The notes: a model not told the origin generated them from the letters alone. DNA of 6,981 nucleotides from an uncultured Lachnospiraceae bacterium (GCA_947175285.1 CAMWMM010000265.1:1-6981); one strand, 5' to 3'; shown: positions 1-6,612, counted from the stretch's first letter. Numbers and translations: made by a program.

Positions 1-2
1 AT

Positions 3-68
3 AAATATCAGATTGGAAATATTGTTAAAATAAAAGGTTTGATGAGGAAGAAATCAAATATTATATGA
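3..68 (+). CDS. Possible C-terminal tail of a gene entering from the left edge
   Basis: One frame is open from the left edge and ends at TGA 66-68. It reads as a short basic tail containing YQIGNIVKIKGL. No start is visible and only about 21 residues are present, so this could be chance. The other two forward frames stop at once or by base 33. I do not recognise a family. The hairpin at 91-130 lies 22 bases downstream of the stop, which would suit the end of a transcription unit. Confidence 0.2.
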   Translation, partial: KYQIGNIVKIKGLMRKKSNII

Positions 69-90
69 AGATAAGCAGAAGAATTAAGAT

Positions 91-130
91 AGTCCCTGTG
101 CCGTTACTGGCATGGGGATTTTCTTGTTAT
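91..130 (+). terminator. Terminator-like hairpin before the LPD28 gene
   Basis: CCCTGTGCC (94-102) pairs with GGCATGGGG (109-117) around a 6-base GTTACT loop, with two G-U pairs. The stem can extend outward to 91-102/109-120. TTCTTGTT follows directly, giving a U-rich tail. It could end transcription from the left or act as an attenuator in the leader of the gene starting at 154. An upstream in-frame ATG at 112 lies inside the 3' arm, which is one reason to prefer 154 as the start. Confidence 0.5.
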
Positions 131-140
131 GGAATGAGAA
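121..140 (+). repeat. Leader repeat copy 1 (TTCTTGTTATGGAATGAGAA)
   Basis: This 20-base segment recurs in the same orientation at 6574-6593 with 18 of 20 bases identical. In both places it follows an inverted repeat and sits just before the ribosome binding site of the next gene (154 here, 6613 there). It probably belongs to a leader or 5' untranslated region reused by genes of the same element. It may contribute a U-rich tail to the hairpin before it. Confidence 0.55.
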
Positions 141-153
141 GGGAGAAAAATAT

Positions 154-981
154 ATGGATGATAAGACCATGCAGAGGATGAGAAAATTACAGGCATTGGC
201 GGAGCGCGGAGTAGGCGGTGAAAAGGATACGGCAGAAAAGATGCTGCAGAAGATGTTGGAAAAGAACGGGATACAATCGCTTGATGAGTTGCAGAGCGAG
301 AAGTATGAGTATGTTTTGTTCCCTTATAACGGGAAGTATGAAAAGAAACTGTTAAAGCAGTGCATCTATAAGGTGCTGACAGCTGCAGGTGACAGGACTT
401 ATTACCGTACAAAAGGGAAGCGTCAGAAATTGGGAATCTATTGCACAAAAGCGCAGAAAATCGAGATTCAGATGGAGTTTGATTTTTACAGGAAAGTATT
501 TTATGAAGAACTGGATGCTTTTATAGTCGCATTCATAAACGCACAGGGAATATTCCCATCGGATGCACCTGTGGAAACTTCGGATAGCTTCAGCGAGAGA
601 GACAGGAAGATATTGCATATGGCTGGAGGGATAGACAAGAGAAGTCGCACAATAATGATTGATGAGAGTGGAAAAAGATATGAGCAGAGAGGAAGAAGGG
701 GTATGATTATGCAATTAGATTACAGCAAGGAGAAATGTACTGAAGTAAGGGTATGCGGAATTGAATGTGAGTTCAGCGATATGCGTATAGACCGGAATAC
801 CGTTCCAAAGGGAAAATATCAGTATGAGGTCGCAGGGGATGATGACAGCGGCAGTGATCCGGCAAGAGTACAGCGAGGAGTATTAGTCAATTTTTTCGGG
901 ACGCTGATTAGCGATGTGCAACTTCCGCTTATGGATGACAATGTATTGTGGCTGCAAGAGGGTGATTTTGAATGGATATAG
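154..981 (+). CDS. DUF2786-like / LPD28 domain protein
   Basis: Predicted 275-aa soluble protein with no signal peptide or membrane segment. Residues about 5-42 (RMRKLQALAERG, then TAEKMLQKMLEKNGI) resemble the helical DUF2786 N-terminus. Residues about 160-273 look like a Large Polyvalent protein-associated Domain 28: YEQRGRRGM, CGIECEFSDMRIDR, VPKGKYQYEVAGDDDSG, then VLWLQEGDFEWI at the C-terminus. LPD domains occur mainly in polyvalent proteins of phages, plasmids and conjugative elements; their biochemical role is unknown. I chose ATG 154 over ATG 112 because GGGAG at 141-145 is well spaced from it, and 112 lies inside a hairpin. The gene converges on the XRE gene with 13 bases between stops. 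The two-domain arrangement may be a fusion, since I know LPD28 regions mostly from shorter proteins. Family assignment is from memory of the motifs. Confidence 0.8.
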   Translation: MDDKTMQRMRKLQALAERGVGGEKDTAEKMLQKMLEKNGIQSLDELQSEKYEYVLFPYNGKYEKKLLKQCIYKVLTAAGDRTYYRTKGKRQKLGIYCTKAQKIEIQMEFDFYRKVFYEELDAFIVAFINAQGIFPSDAPVETSDSFSERDRKILHMAGGIDKRSRTIMIDESGKRYEQRGRRGMIMQLDYSKEKCTEVRVCGIECEFSDMRIDRNTVPKGKYQYEVAGDDDSGSDPARVQRGVLVNFFGTLISDVQLPLMDDNVLWLQEGDFEWI

Positions 982-994
982 CTATAGTAACCAT

Positions 995-1342
995 TCAATC
1001 AATGCGCTTTAATTTGCGGACACGCAGCGACTTTTTAACAGCGTTTGCGGCTTCCAGCATGACATATATTTCATCAGGGTCACAGTCAGAAAAGATCATT
1101 TCAACATCATCCATCAGATAGGCTTTAGAGTCATGGATGCTGTCAGAGAGCAGCCTGTCAACACTGGTATGCAGGGCATTGGCGATTTTTATGAGGGAAG
1201 GGAGACTGACCTTGGTAGAAGCAACTTCTGTATGGGATATATGCTGGCTGGTAAGCCCCACCATTTCAGCTAATTGTTCCTGTGATAATCCGGCTGATAT
1301 GCGTGCAGCACGGATTTTCTGCCCTAATAAAACATAATCCAT
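995..1342 (-). CDS. XRE-family helix-turn-helix transcriptional regulator
   Basis: Predicted 115-aa cytoplasmic DNA-binding protein. Residues about 6-65 form an HTH_3/XRE domain: LGQKIRAARISAGLSQEQLA is helix 1 into helix 2, MVGLTSQHISHTEVAST holds the recognition helix, and LPSLIKIANALHTSVDRLL is the closing part. Residues 70-115 are a short tail (AYLMDDVEMIFSDCDPDEIY, then a basic end) that probably mediates dimer formation or sensing. No protease or metal-binding motif is visible. ATG at 1342 is preferred over an upstream TTG at 1360 because GAGGTG lies about 6 bases before the ATG. It is transcribed away from the zinc-ribbon operon and shares with it an intergenic region bearing direct repeats. 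This suggests it controls itself and that operon, though this is inferred from position. Confidence 0.93.
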   Translation of the reverse strand: MDYVLLGQKIRAARISAGLSQEQLAEMVGLTSQHISHTEVASTKVSLPSLIKIANALHTSVDRLLSDSIHDSKAYLMDDVEMIFSDCDPDEIYVMLEAANAVKKSLRVRKLKRID

Positions 1343-1375
1343 TCTATTCACCTCATTCAAAAAATTGATATTATT

Positions 1376-1429
1376 ATTGTATAGGCGAATGAGCTATGAT
1401 AAAATGGATTGTATAGGCAAATGAGCCAT
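1376..1429. repeat. Tandem 22-base direct repeats, candidate XRE operator
   Basis: Two copies of a 22-base unit lie at 1376-1397 and 1408-1429. They differ at 2 positions and share the core ATTGTATAGGC, then AATGAGC. The start-to-start distance is 32 bp, about three helical turns, so bound proteins would lie on the same face. Copy 1 also holds the inverted arms ATAG (1381-1384) and CTAT (1394-1397). A degenerate third copy may exist near 1437-1449 (GTATGGACAAATT). The position between the divergent XRE gene and zinc-ribbon operon fits an operator. Confidence 0.6.
1377..1405 (+). promoter_or_regulatory. Candidate promoter for the zinc-ribbon operon
   Basis: TTGTAT (1377-1382) and TAAAAT (1400-1405) are separated by 17 bases, a plausible -35/-10 pair for a vegetative sigma factor. 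The -35 lies in repeat copy 1, and the expected start point falls in copy 2, so bound regulator would block it. A perfect TATAAT at 1454-1459 is a rival -10 but lacks a good -35. On the minus strand each repeat contains TATACAAT, which could be a -10 for the XRE gene. The choice among these is uncertain. Confidence 0.35.
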
Positions 1430-1499
1430 AAAAAGCGTATGGACAAATTAAAATATAATATGAATTGTTTTACGGGAAATGCCTATTGGCAGTAGAGCT

Positions 1500-1517
1500 A
1501 AAGCCGCAAGGCTTTTT
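1500..1517 (+). promoter_or_regulatory. Small GCAA-loop hairpin in the operon leader
   Basis: AAAGCC (1500-1505) pairs with GGCTTT (1510-1515) around GCAA, a GNRA tetraloop, and is followed by TTATATTATATTTT. It lies about 60 bases before the first zinc-ribbon start. It may be a weak terminator or attenuator. GCCT at 1481-1484 could compete by pairing with AGGC at 1509-1512, but those pairings are short, so a switch is speculative. Confidence 0.3.
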
Positions 1518-1579
1518 ATATTATATTTTCTGGAGTTTTGCATAGAAATAGTAGATTTAAGACAGGAGGAATTAAAATT

Positions 1580-3220
1580 ATGTTTTGCTATAAATGTGGT
1601 AGTCAATTGTCTGAGGAAGCAAAATTTTGTCACAAATGTGGAGCGAAAGTTATTAATCAGGATATGGCATCTCATAAGGAAGATGTATCTACAGAAGAAA
1701 GAGGAACAGAGTCCGATGTGCTTTCTAAAATAAAATTGCCTGACACCCAAAAAGTCAATTCCAAATTTACGGCTTTTTTTGACAGAATCGGTTTAGGAAA
1801 ACAATATAACGATTTTATGGAAAAGTCTATTGTAAATAAGGTTTGTTTAGTTGGCATTACTTTTCTAATTATTTTGGGAATTCTTTTCCTTATCAGGATG
1901 ATTTTTTCATCTGTTGTTTTATTGCTAATTGTTGTAGCAGGTGGATATTGGGCTTATAGCAGATGGGGAGCAGTTTATATTACGCGCCGCATTTATAAAA
2001 GAAAATCTTTGGAACTGTTGTTGCCGGAAGGGATGTCGGCTCAAACAATAGTTGAGATGCTTCGTGGAAAGTTTAGGTATCCCTATCTTAAAGGGGTGGA
2101 ATGTACTTCTAATGGTCAATGTGCGATTATAGGGAAATATGCAGTTTATTATACGGAATTCAGGGAAGAAGGCAAAACATATTTGGTGTGCGATGGTGCA
2201 GAAGCCAAGCGTGAAATTATGTTGGAAGCTATTGCAGTTTGCAGCTACATAAATAAGTTTTTCAATCCTTTTTTGGAGTATGACGATGTAAAAGATTTTC
2301 ATGCTTTAATGTCAGCAGAAAAGCATCGAAAGGCGGCACCAATTGTTTTGGTGGTGACAGTCTTTATTTGTCTCATAATCGGAGTAGGGTACGATGCCCC
2401 CGCAGGATTGCAACACGGGAAAACTTCACAGTTTGATAGATCATATTATATTGAAAACGCAGTATCGGTAAAAGACTTTTTGCGTAATCCAAGTGTCCAT
2501 AGTCCTTGTTATTTTGAAAGGTATATAGTAGACAGTGTTTCAGAAGAAAGAGTATATATCTGTAGAAATGATGCAGGAAATAGTTGGATTGTAATTGATG
2601 ATAGGGGAAAATCTTTGAGTTCAAATGCTTTGCAGGGTGATATGGTTACAGTATATGGCGAATACAGTGATATTGTTGAAATGGTATTTTCAGATGGAAG
2701 CATTGACAATCAAGTGCCCGTGGTCTATGCGGAGAAGCTGATTGACAACAGTATACTTCCGGAGAATCAGGAGGAGTTTTTTAATCAGGTGATTAAATCT
2801 ATAAATTCTTCTGAAACGGCGTATGGGAGCGGAAGTGAGTATTACGGAGATGGTAAAGCAAAATTAGTAGTTGGAGCTGATTATAGCTATGGTAATCTAG
2901 AGAATGCAGATTGGAATGTAGAAGTTACGGATGAAGCCTATTTCTACCGAATTAATCCGGTAGATGGGTATTTTATAACTTTTATATTAGATTATGATGC
3001 GGAAGCTATAGACCCCTATCAAGATGGAGCTATTAAAGAAGAGTATTTTCATACTATTAATTCATGGTATAAAACGGCTTATGATATTCCCGTATATGCC
3101 AATGGAATATTTACAAATATAGAGATGACTGGTTCAAATGGTTTTCATAGTGCAGAGGATCTGATGAGAGGGACAGTAAGAATTACATTTCATATTGACA
3201 GCTTTGAAGCGTATGAATAA
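1580..3220 (+). CDS. Zinc-ribbon membrane protein with OB-like ectodomain
   Basis: Predicted 546-aa protein. Residues 1-24 are a zinc ribbon (MFCYKCGSQL, then FCHKCGAKV) with ligands C3, C6, C17 and C20. A polar linker follows. Hydrophobic segments at about 86-105 and 107-124 form a hairpin, and residues 130-250 form a domain likely on the same side as the zinc ribbon. A third membrane segment (about 253-270) leads to a C-terminal region of about 275 residues, probably outside the cell. Its residues about 294-388 (SWIVIDDRG, GDMVTVYGEYSDI) suggest a small beta-barrel like the tRNA_anti-like OB fold; this is inference. ATG 1580 is preferred over an upstream in-frame ATG at 1538 because AGGAGG (1564-1569) precedes it and the next gene begins the same way. 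It is the first gene of a divergent pair opposite the XRE regulator. Biochemical function is unknown. Confidence 0.88.
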   Translation: MFCYKCGSQLSEEAKFCHKCGAKVINQDMASHKEDVSTEERGTESDVLSKIKLPDTQKVNSKFTAFFDRIGLGKQYNDFMEKSIVNKVCLVGITFLIILGILFLIRMIFSSVVLLLIVVAGGYWAYSRWGAVYITRRIYKRKSLELLLPEGMSAQTIVEMLRGKFRYPYLKGVECTSNGQCAIIGKYAVYYTEFREEGKTYLVCDGAEAKREIMLEAIAVCSYINKFFNPFLEYDDVKDFHALMSAEKHRKAAPIVLVVTVFICLIIGVGYDAPAGLQHGKTSQFDRSYYIENAVSVKDFLRNPSVHSPCYFERYIVDSVSEERVYICRNDAGNSWIVIDDRGKSLSSNALQGDMVTVYGEYSDIVEMVFSDGSIDNQVPVVYAEKLIDNSILPENQEEFFNQVIKSINSSETAYGSGSEYYGDGKAKLVVGADYSYGNLENADWNVEVTDEAYFYRINPVDGYFITFILDYDAEAIDPYQDGAIKEEYFHTINSWYKTAYDIPVYANGIFTNIEMTGSNGFHSAEDLMRGTVRITFHIDSFEAYE

Positions 3221-3293
3221 GCAGAGCAGATGAATTGGTTTACGATAAAATGGAACATAATGTCTGTTTTAAGAAATGGAGGAGTATAAAATC

Positions 3294-5660
3294 ATGTTTT
3301 GTAATCAATGTGGCAGTCAATTAATAGAAGGGGCAAGTTTTTGTCAGAAATGTGGTGCAAAAGTGCCGAGTGGAGATGTGAATAAGGAGATTTCGGTTCC
3401 ATCCCATATTACGCAGAAGCAGGAAGATAGTGCATTATCAGAGGAATTGCATCAAAGTGGTGCGGTAATGAATGAACAGAATATTGAACAAGTAAGGGGT
3501 TCAGAGGCTGATGAAAATTTTAAAGAGTTTGTAAATAAACATGTAAAAGAAACTACAGAATTTCAGTCGGCAGAGGAATTGTTAAGCAGTAAAGTACCGC
3601 AAAAATTTCTTTGGATATGTTTCGGTGTTCCGGCAATATGCTTATTAATTTTATTTATACAGGTGCCGACTTTGGAAATCATTTTTGTGGGACTCTTTTT
3701 GTTTCTTATTTTTGTGTATCCTATAGCACTTTTGATTGATACGGTTTTAAGCTTACGTGTTAACAGGGGTGAATTTAAAACCAACGGAAGTATTAATGAG
3801 GAAGAATTAATTCTGTTTTTAAATAGAAATTTAAGCTATTTGTCTCCATATTTCAATGAATGGAATTATATTAAAATGGTGGGTTATGGTGTCCGTGGCA
3901 TGGCCGTTGCAGCTGTTCAAAATTCATTGATGGGAACAAGAATTGGCACTGAATTCGGACGCAGAAAAAGCTGTTTTGTGGAAATACATATAAGCCCCGA
4001 CCACGTAAACCCTGATTCGGGTCAAATGGTATATTTTTTCAGTACAGCAATAAAGTCATTATGGCCCGCAAAGTATGTCTGCAAGGTGAAGGCTGTTCCA
4101 ATTCTGCAGGCAACGATGGAGTATTTCTTAAAAGAATATGGAACAGAAAGGAATGACGTTTCAACAGTAATAGAAAATCCTGAAACGGCAAAGAAACCGA
4201 ATAATGCTGTGCAGCAAACACTGGATAACAGAACAATTTCTGGTATAACAGGCTATGGTGACAATATAAAGCCTTATTATCGTGAACAGTTTGAGAGGAT
4301 TGCTCATGGGCAAAAGGCAAAGTTTAACTGGGCGGCTTTTTTCCTGAATGGATGGGTGCAGCTATACAATGGATGCACTAATATATTTTGTAAAACTTTT
4401 CTTCCATGGTTGCTAGCCTATTTTATTGTATCCCTCATAAGTAAACTCAATGTTATGAACTTTAACATGATATTGATGGGGATTACGTCGGTTTTGGGTT
4501 TGTTGTTGGGAATTGGAGGTTTGGTATTAAGTATTGTTAATGGCTTTAAATTTAACGAGTGGTTTTATCAGGATGTAATCAACAATCCGGAGAAAAAGCG
4601 TAGCAGAAAAGGACTTTGGTTTTTAATTGCAGCCGAAATAGCGATAATAGTCATTTTACAGCTGACAGGACGTTTGGTAGCCAAACACGTCATAGATTCT
4701 TATGTTGATTATTATGATGAGTTGGACGATGATTTGGATAATAGTTTGAACGCTGATTTTTATGAAGATTCTCTTGATGATGCTAATGAAGATTTGCTTG
4801 TTGAACATTCAGAAGATTTGGTTTCTATACAAGGCGAGGACATTGAGGATAGCATGATGGATGTCGCGCAATATGACGGAGCTGCCAGAGAAATCATAAT
4901 GGAATGGTTTAGCAGGCACCCACTCCAACATAATTTTAGAATAGAGCTTATGAATGAAACTACGAATGCCGAAGATGGAAGCGGTATATATCTTAACTAT
5001 GAAATGTATTGGGGTGATGATGAATGGTATGGATCTTTTTGTGTTAATCCAGCTAGTGGTGATATGATTATGGATTCGATGATAATGGCTACTGGTCCTA
5101 CAATAGTTCAAGAGTCAATGGATCAGTGGTATCTGGAAGACTATTGGTTTTTGGGAGAGGAGATGGGCAGTTATTTAGAAGATTATGGAGATGGCATATA
5201 TGGAATATATAATAGTAATGAAACCCTTGTGCTCGAGTATTATGCTGAGAGTGATGCTTATGTTATATGCGACTATGATGGACAATGCTTCATAGAATAT
5301 GATGATGGTTCTGAAACATCGGAGATTGACATTTCAGATTTTGCAGGAACATATGCATATGATGGCTCATTTGAGGCAGATGAGAGAGAGACTAATTTTT
5401 ATTATCTGCTGGAGATAGGGGAGTGGGATGGATATTGCTTTTCAATAAATGAGATATGGCGTGGAAATACGATACTTCAAGATGAATGGGCAAGACCAAA
5501 AAGTTTGATAGTGAATACGCTTATTTTTGATATATCCAGCCCAGATGGTGCAGAATATGAAACACATTTTCTTACATATATTCCTGCAAAAGATTCTCCA
5601 TTAGGGGATGACACGATTTATATTGATGGTGATGAAACTATGCCGTTTGTACGGGAATAG
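3294..5660 (+). CDS. Zinc-ribbon, DUF2628-like membrane protein with acidic ectodomain
   Basis: Predicted 788-aa protein paralogous at its N-terminus to the gene before it: MFCNQCGSQL, then FCQKCGAKV, with zinc ligands C3, C6, C17 and C20. Two membrane segments lie at about 104-123 and 126-149. A domain at 160-285 follows, then a DUF2628-like region at about 327-430 (YYREQFERI, KFNWAAFFLNGW, GFKFNEWFYQDV) holding two more hydrophobic stretches. A last membrane segment (about 440-458) leads to a large, very acidic C-terminal part. Residues 462-520 are dominated by D and E. Residues 680-788 (FAGTYAYDG, then DDTIYIDGDE) look like a lipocalin-type beta module; that is inference. ATG 3294 is chosen over 3276 because GGAGGAG (3279-3285) precedes it and the zinc ribbon starts there. 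It lies 73 bases after its partner and is probably co-transcribed. Function is unknown; an envelope sensor is one possibility. Confidence 0.88.
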   Translation: MFCNQCGSQLIEGASFCQKCGAKVPSGDVNKEISVPSHITQKQEDSALSEELHQSGAVMNEQNIEQVRGSEADENFKEFVNKHVKETTEFQSAEELLSSKVPQKFLWICFGVPAICLLILFIQVPTLEIIFVGLFLFLIFVYPIALLIDTVLSLRVNRGEFKTNGSINEEELILFLNRNLSYLSPYFNEWNYIKMVGYGVRGMAVAAVQNSLMGTRIGTEFGRRKSCFVEIHISPDHVNPDSGQMVYFFSTAIKSLWPAKYVCKVKAVPILQATMEYFLKEYGTERNDVSTVIENPETAKKPNNAVQQTLDNRTISGITGYGDNIKPYYREQFERIAHGQKAKFNWAAFFLNGWVQLYNGCTNIFCKTFLPWLLAYFIVSLISKLNVMNFNMILMGITSVLGLLLGIGGLVLSIVNGFKFNEWFYQDVINNPEKKRSRKGLWFLIAAEIAIIVILQLTGRLVAKHVIDSYVDYYDELDDDLDNSLNADFYEDSLDDANEDLLVEHSEDLVSIQGEDIEDSMMDVAQYDGAAREIIMEWFSRHPLQHNFRIELMNETTNAEDGSGIYLNYEMYWGDDEWYGSFCVNPASGDMIMDSMIMATGPTIVQESMDQWYLEDYWFLGEEMGSYLEDYGDGIYGIYNSNETLVLEYYAESDAYVICDYDGQCFIEYDDGSETSEIDISDFAGTYAYDGSFEADERETNFYYLLEIGEWDGYCFSINEIWRGNTILQDEWARPKSLIVNTLIFDISSPDGAEYETHFLTYIPAKDSPLGDDTIYIDGDETMPFVRE

Positions 5661-5680
5661 GGCAGGGTATAATAAAACAG

Positions 5681-5728
5681 AAATCCGTCACTTTAACAGA
5701 TGAACATTTGTGAAGTGGCGGATTTATC
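5681..5728 (+). terminator. Long hairpin closing the zinc-ribbon operon
   Basis: AAATCCGTCACTT (5681-5693) pairs with AAGTGGCGGATTT (5713-5725) with one G-U pair. The loop can fold further: ACAGAT (5696-5701) with ATTTGT (5706-5711) around GAAC. The tail ATCTTA is only moderately T-rich, so termination may be partial. A-rich sequence on the 5' side would give a better T-tail in the opposite direction. It begins 20 bases after the stop at 5660. Confidence 0.75.
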
Positions 5729-5764
5729 TTACTGCAGACGATCAAGGTTAAGAAGGAGGATGAC

Positions 5765-5926
5765 ATGAAGCTAAATGAAGTAAGAAGGAAATCATGTCAC
5801 AAATGTCCATATAAATTAGGTACGGTTGAGACACCGATAAATCCCTGTCCGCAATGTAAGCTGAACGGTTACCAATCATACGAATGGCTTCTAAAGCAGC
5901 TGTCAGGAGAGGTGCAAAAGAAGTAA
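5765..5926 (+). CDS. Small four-cysteine zinc-ribbon protein (53 aa)
   Basis: Predicted 53-aa protein starting at ATG 5765 behind AGAAGGAGGA (5751-5760), one of the best ribosome binding sites in the window. Two CxxC pairs (C11/C14 in CHKCPYK, C28/C31 in CPQCKLNG) separated by 13 residues form a likely single-zinc ribbon. The remaining C-terminal segment (YEWLLKQL) looks helical. There is no membrane segment or signal peptide. It lies after the operon hairpin and 37 bases before the next gene, so it may share a transcript with the PHFHVF protein or read through from upstream. Small zinc ribbons of this type can bind nucleic acid or act as protein adaptors; which applies here is unknown. I do not recognise a named family. 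Confidence 0.75.
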   Translation: MKLNEVRRKSCHKCPYKLGTVETPINPCPQCKLNGYQSYEWLLKQLSGEVQKK

Positions 5927-5963
5927 TGATTTATTCCTACTTTTGAAAAAGGGGAGAAAAAAT

Positions 5964-6440
5964 ATGGATGATAAAGAATTACAGATAAAAATTGAATGTA
6001 TTGAAAACAATTTAGAGGAGCTCAGGCAGGCTAAAGGATTTCCGGAAAAAGGTACTTATGATCCATTAGATTATTCCTATTATTATGAAATGAAAAGCAG
6101 ATTGTATAGTAAAGGAAATCTGATTATAGCTGTAGGAGTTGATGAAAGCATAGATGAGCCTCACTTTCATGTATTTAGAAGTGAAACAGATTTTAAATCT
6201 TGGAAAAACGGAGCCTGCTTATTATTTAAAGATAATAAATATATTAATCATGGTAAAAATATGGAAATATTAACAAAAGAAGAATTAAGTGATTTGAGAA
6301 AACAATTACAATCTAAGCCATTACCGGGTCTTTTGGGTGATAGTAACTGGCAATGCTTGATTTGCTTATGGAATGCTAATAATTATAAGCCCTGTATTGA
6401 TTTAAATATTCCCATGCCGGAGTATAAGGCAATGGTCTGA
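5964..6440 (+). CDS. Hypothetical protein with PHFHVF motif (158 aa)
   Basis: Predicted 158-aa soluble protein. Residues 1-25 look helical or coiled-coil (IECIENNLEELRQAKGF). A central beta region carries NLIIAVGVD (52-60) and EPHFHVF (65-71), then KNGACLLFKDNKYINHG (81-97). A helix (LTKEELSDLRKQLQSKP) and WQCLICLWNANN (129-140) follow, and the protein ends PMPEYKAMV. The His-x-His strand followed by a small charged beta segment is loosely like DUF4160-type proteins associated with toxin-antitoxin pairs, but I do not claim membership. ATG 5964 is chosen over TTG 5943 because GGGGAG (5951-5956) is well spaced from it. Its initiation region nearly matches that of the LPD28 gene. I recall similar uncharacterised proteins in Lachnospiraceae, without a known role. 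Confidence 0.82.
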   Translation: MDDKELQIKIECIENNLEELRQAKGFPEKGTYDPLDYSYYYEMKSRLYSKGNLIIAVGVDESIDEPHFHVFRSETDFKSWKNGACLLFKDNKYINHGKNMEILTKEELSDLRKQLQSKPLPGLLGDSNWQCLICLWNANNYKPCIDLNIPMPEYKAMV

Positions 6441-6612
6441 TGGAAAATGTTTACACAGTTATATCCATAAGAGCTATGATTCCGATATCCTGTGTTATAA
6501 ATATGGCAGACGAAATCGGGAAAGTAAAACGAATAAGGGTACATGCCGTATCATGCACCGCTTCAACGATATATTCTTGTTATAGAATGAAAAGAAAGTG
6601 GGGTGAATTTTA
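6441..6612 (+). other. Intergenic leader region with imperfect inverted repeat
   Basis: No convincing gene is seen here. GGTACATG (6538-6545) and CATGCACC (6552-6559) can form an 8-bp stem with one mismatch around CCGTAT. After a 14-base spacer comes leader repeat copy 2 and then the GTGGGGTG ribosome binding site of the 37-aa gene. The order inverted repeat, leader repeat, ribosome binding site and gene matches that at 91-154. A promoter may lie here, but I cannot pick clear -35 and -10 boxes. Confidence 0.4.
6574..6593 (+). repeat. Leader repeat copy 2 (TTCTTGTTATAGAATGAAAA)
   Basis: Second copy of the 20-base leader element also found at 121-140 (18 of 20 identical, same orientation). It precedes the TTG-start microprotein gene at 6613 by 19 bases. 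The differences from copy 1 are two G-to-A changes. Confidence 0.55.

Noticed and set aside
112..153. Upstream in-frame ATG at 112 as start of the LPD28 gene
   Set aside because: It lies in the 3' arm of a hairpin, has no ribosome binding site, and covers a leader sequence that recurs at 6574 with an in-frame stop. The start at 154 has GGGAG at good spacing.
1343..1360. TTG at 1360 (minus strand) as start of the XRE gene
   Set aside because: The GAGGTG ribosome binding site lies between this TTG and the ATG at 1342, and fits only the ATG.
3195..3223. Perfect TTGACA at the end of the first zinc-ribbon gene as a promoter for the second
   Set aside because: No acceptable -10 box is present at 16 to 18 bases spacing, and the genes are close enough to share a transcript.
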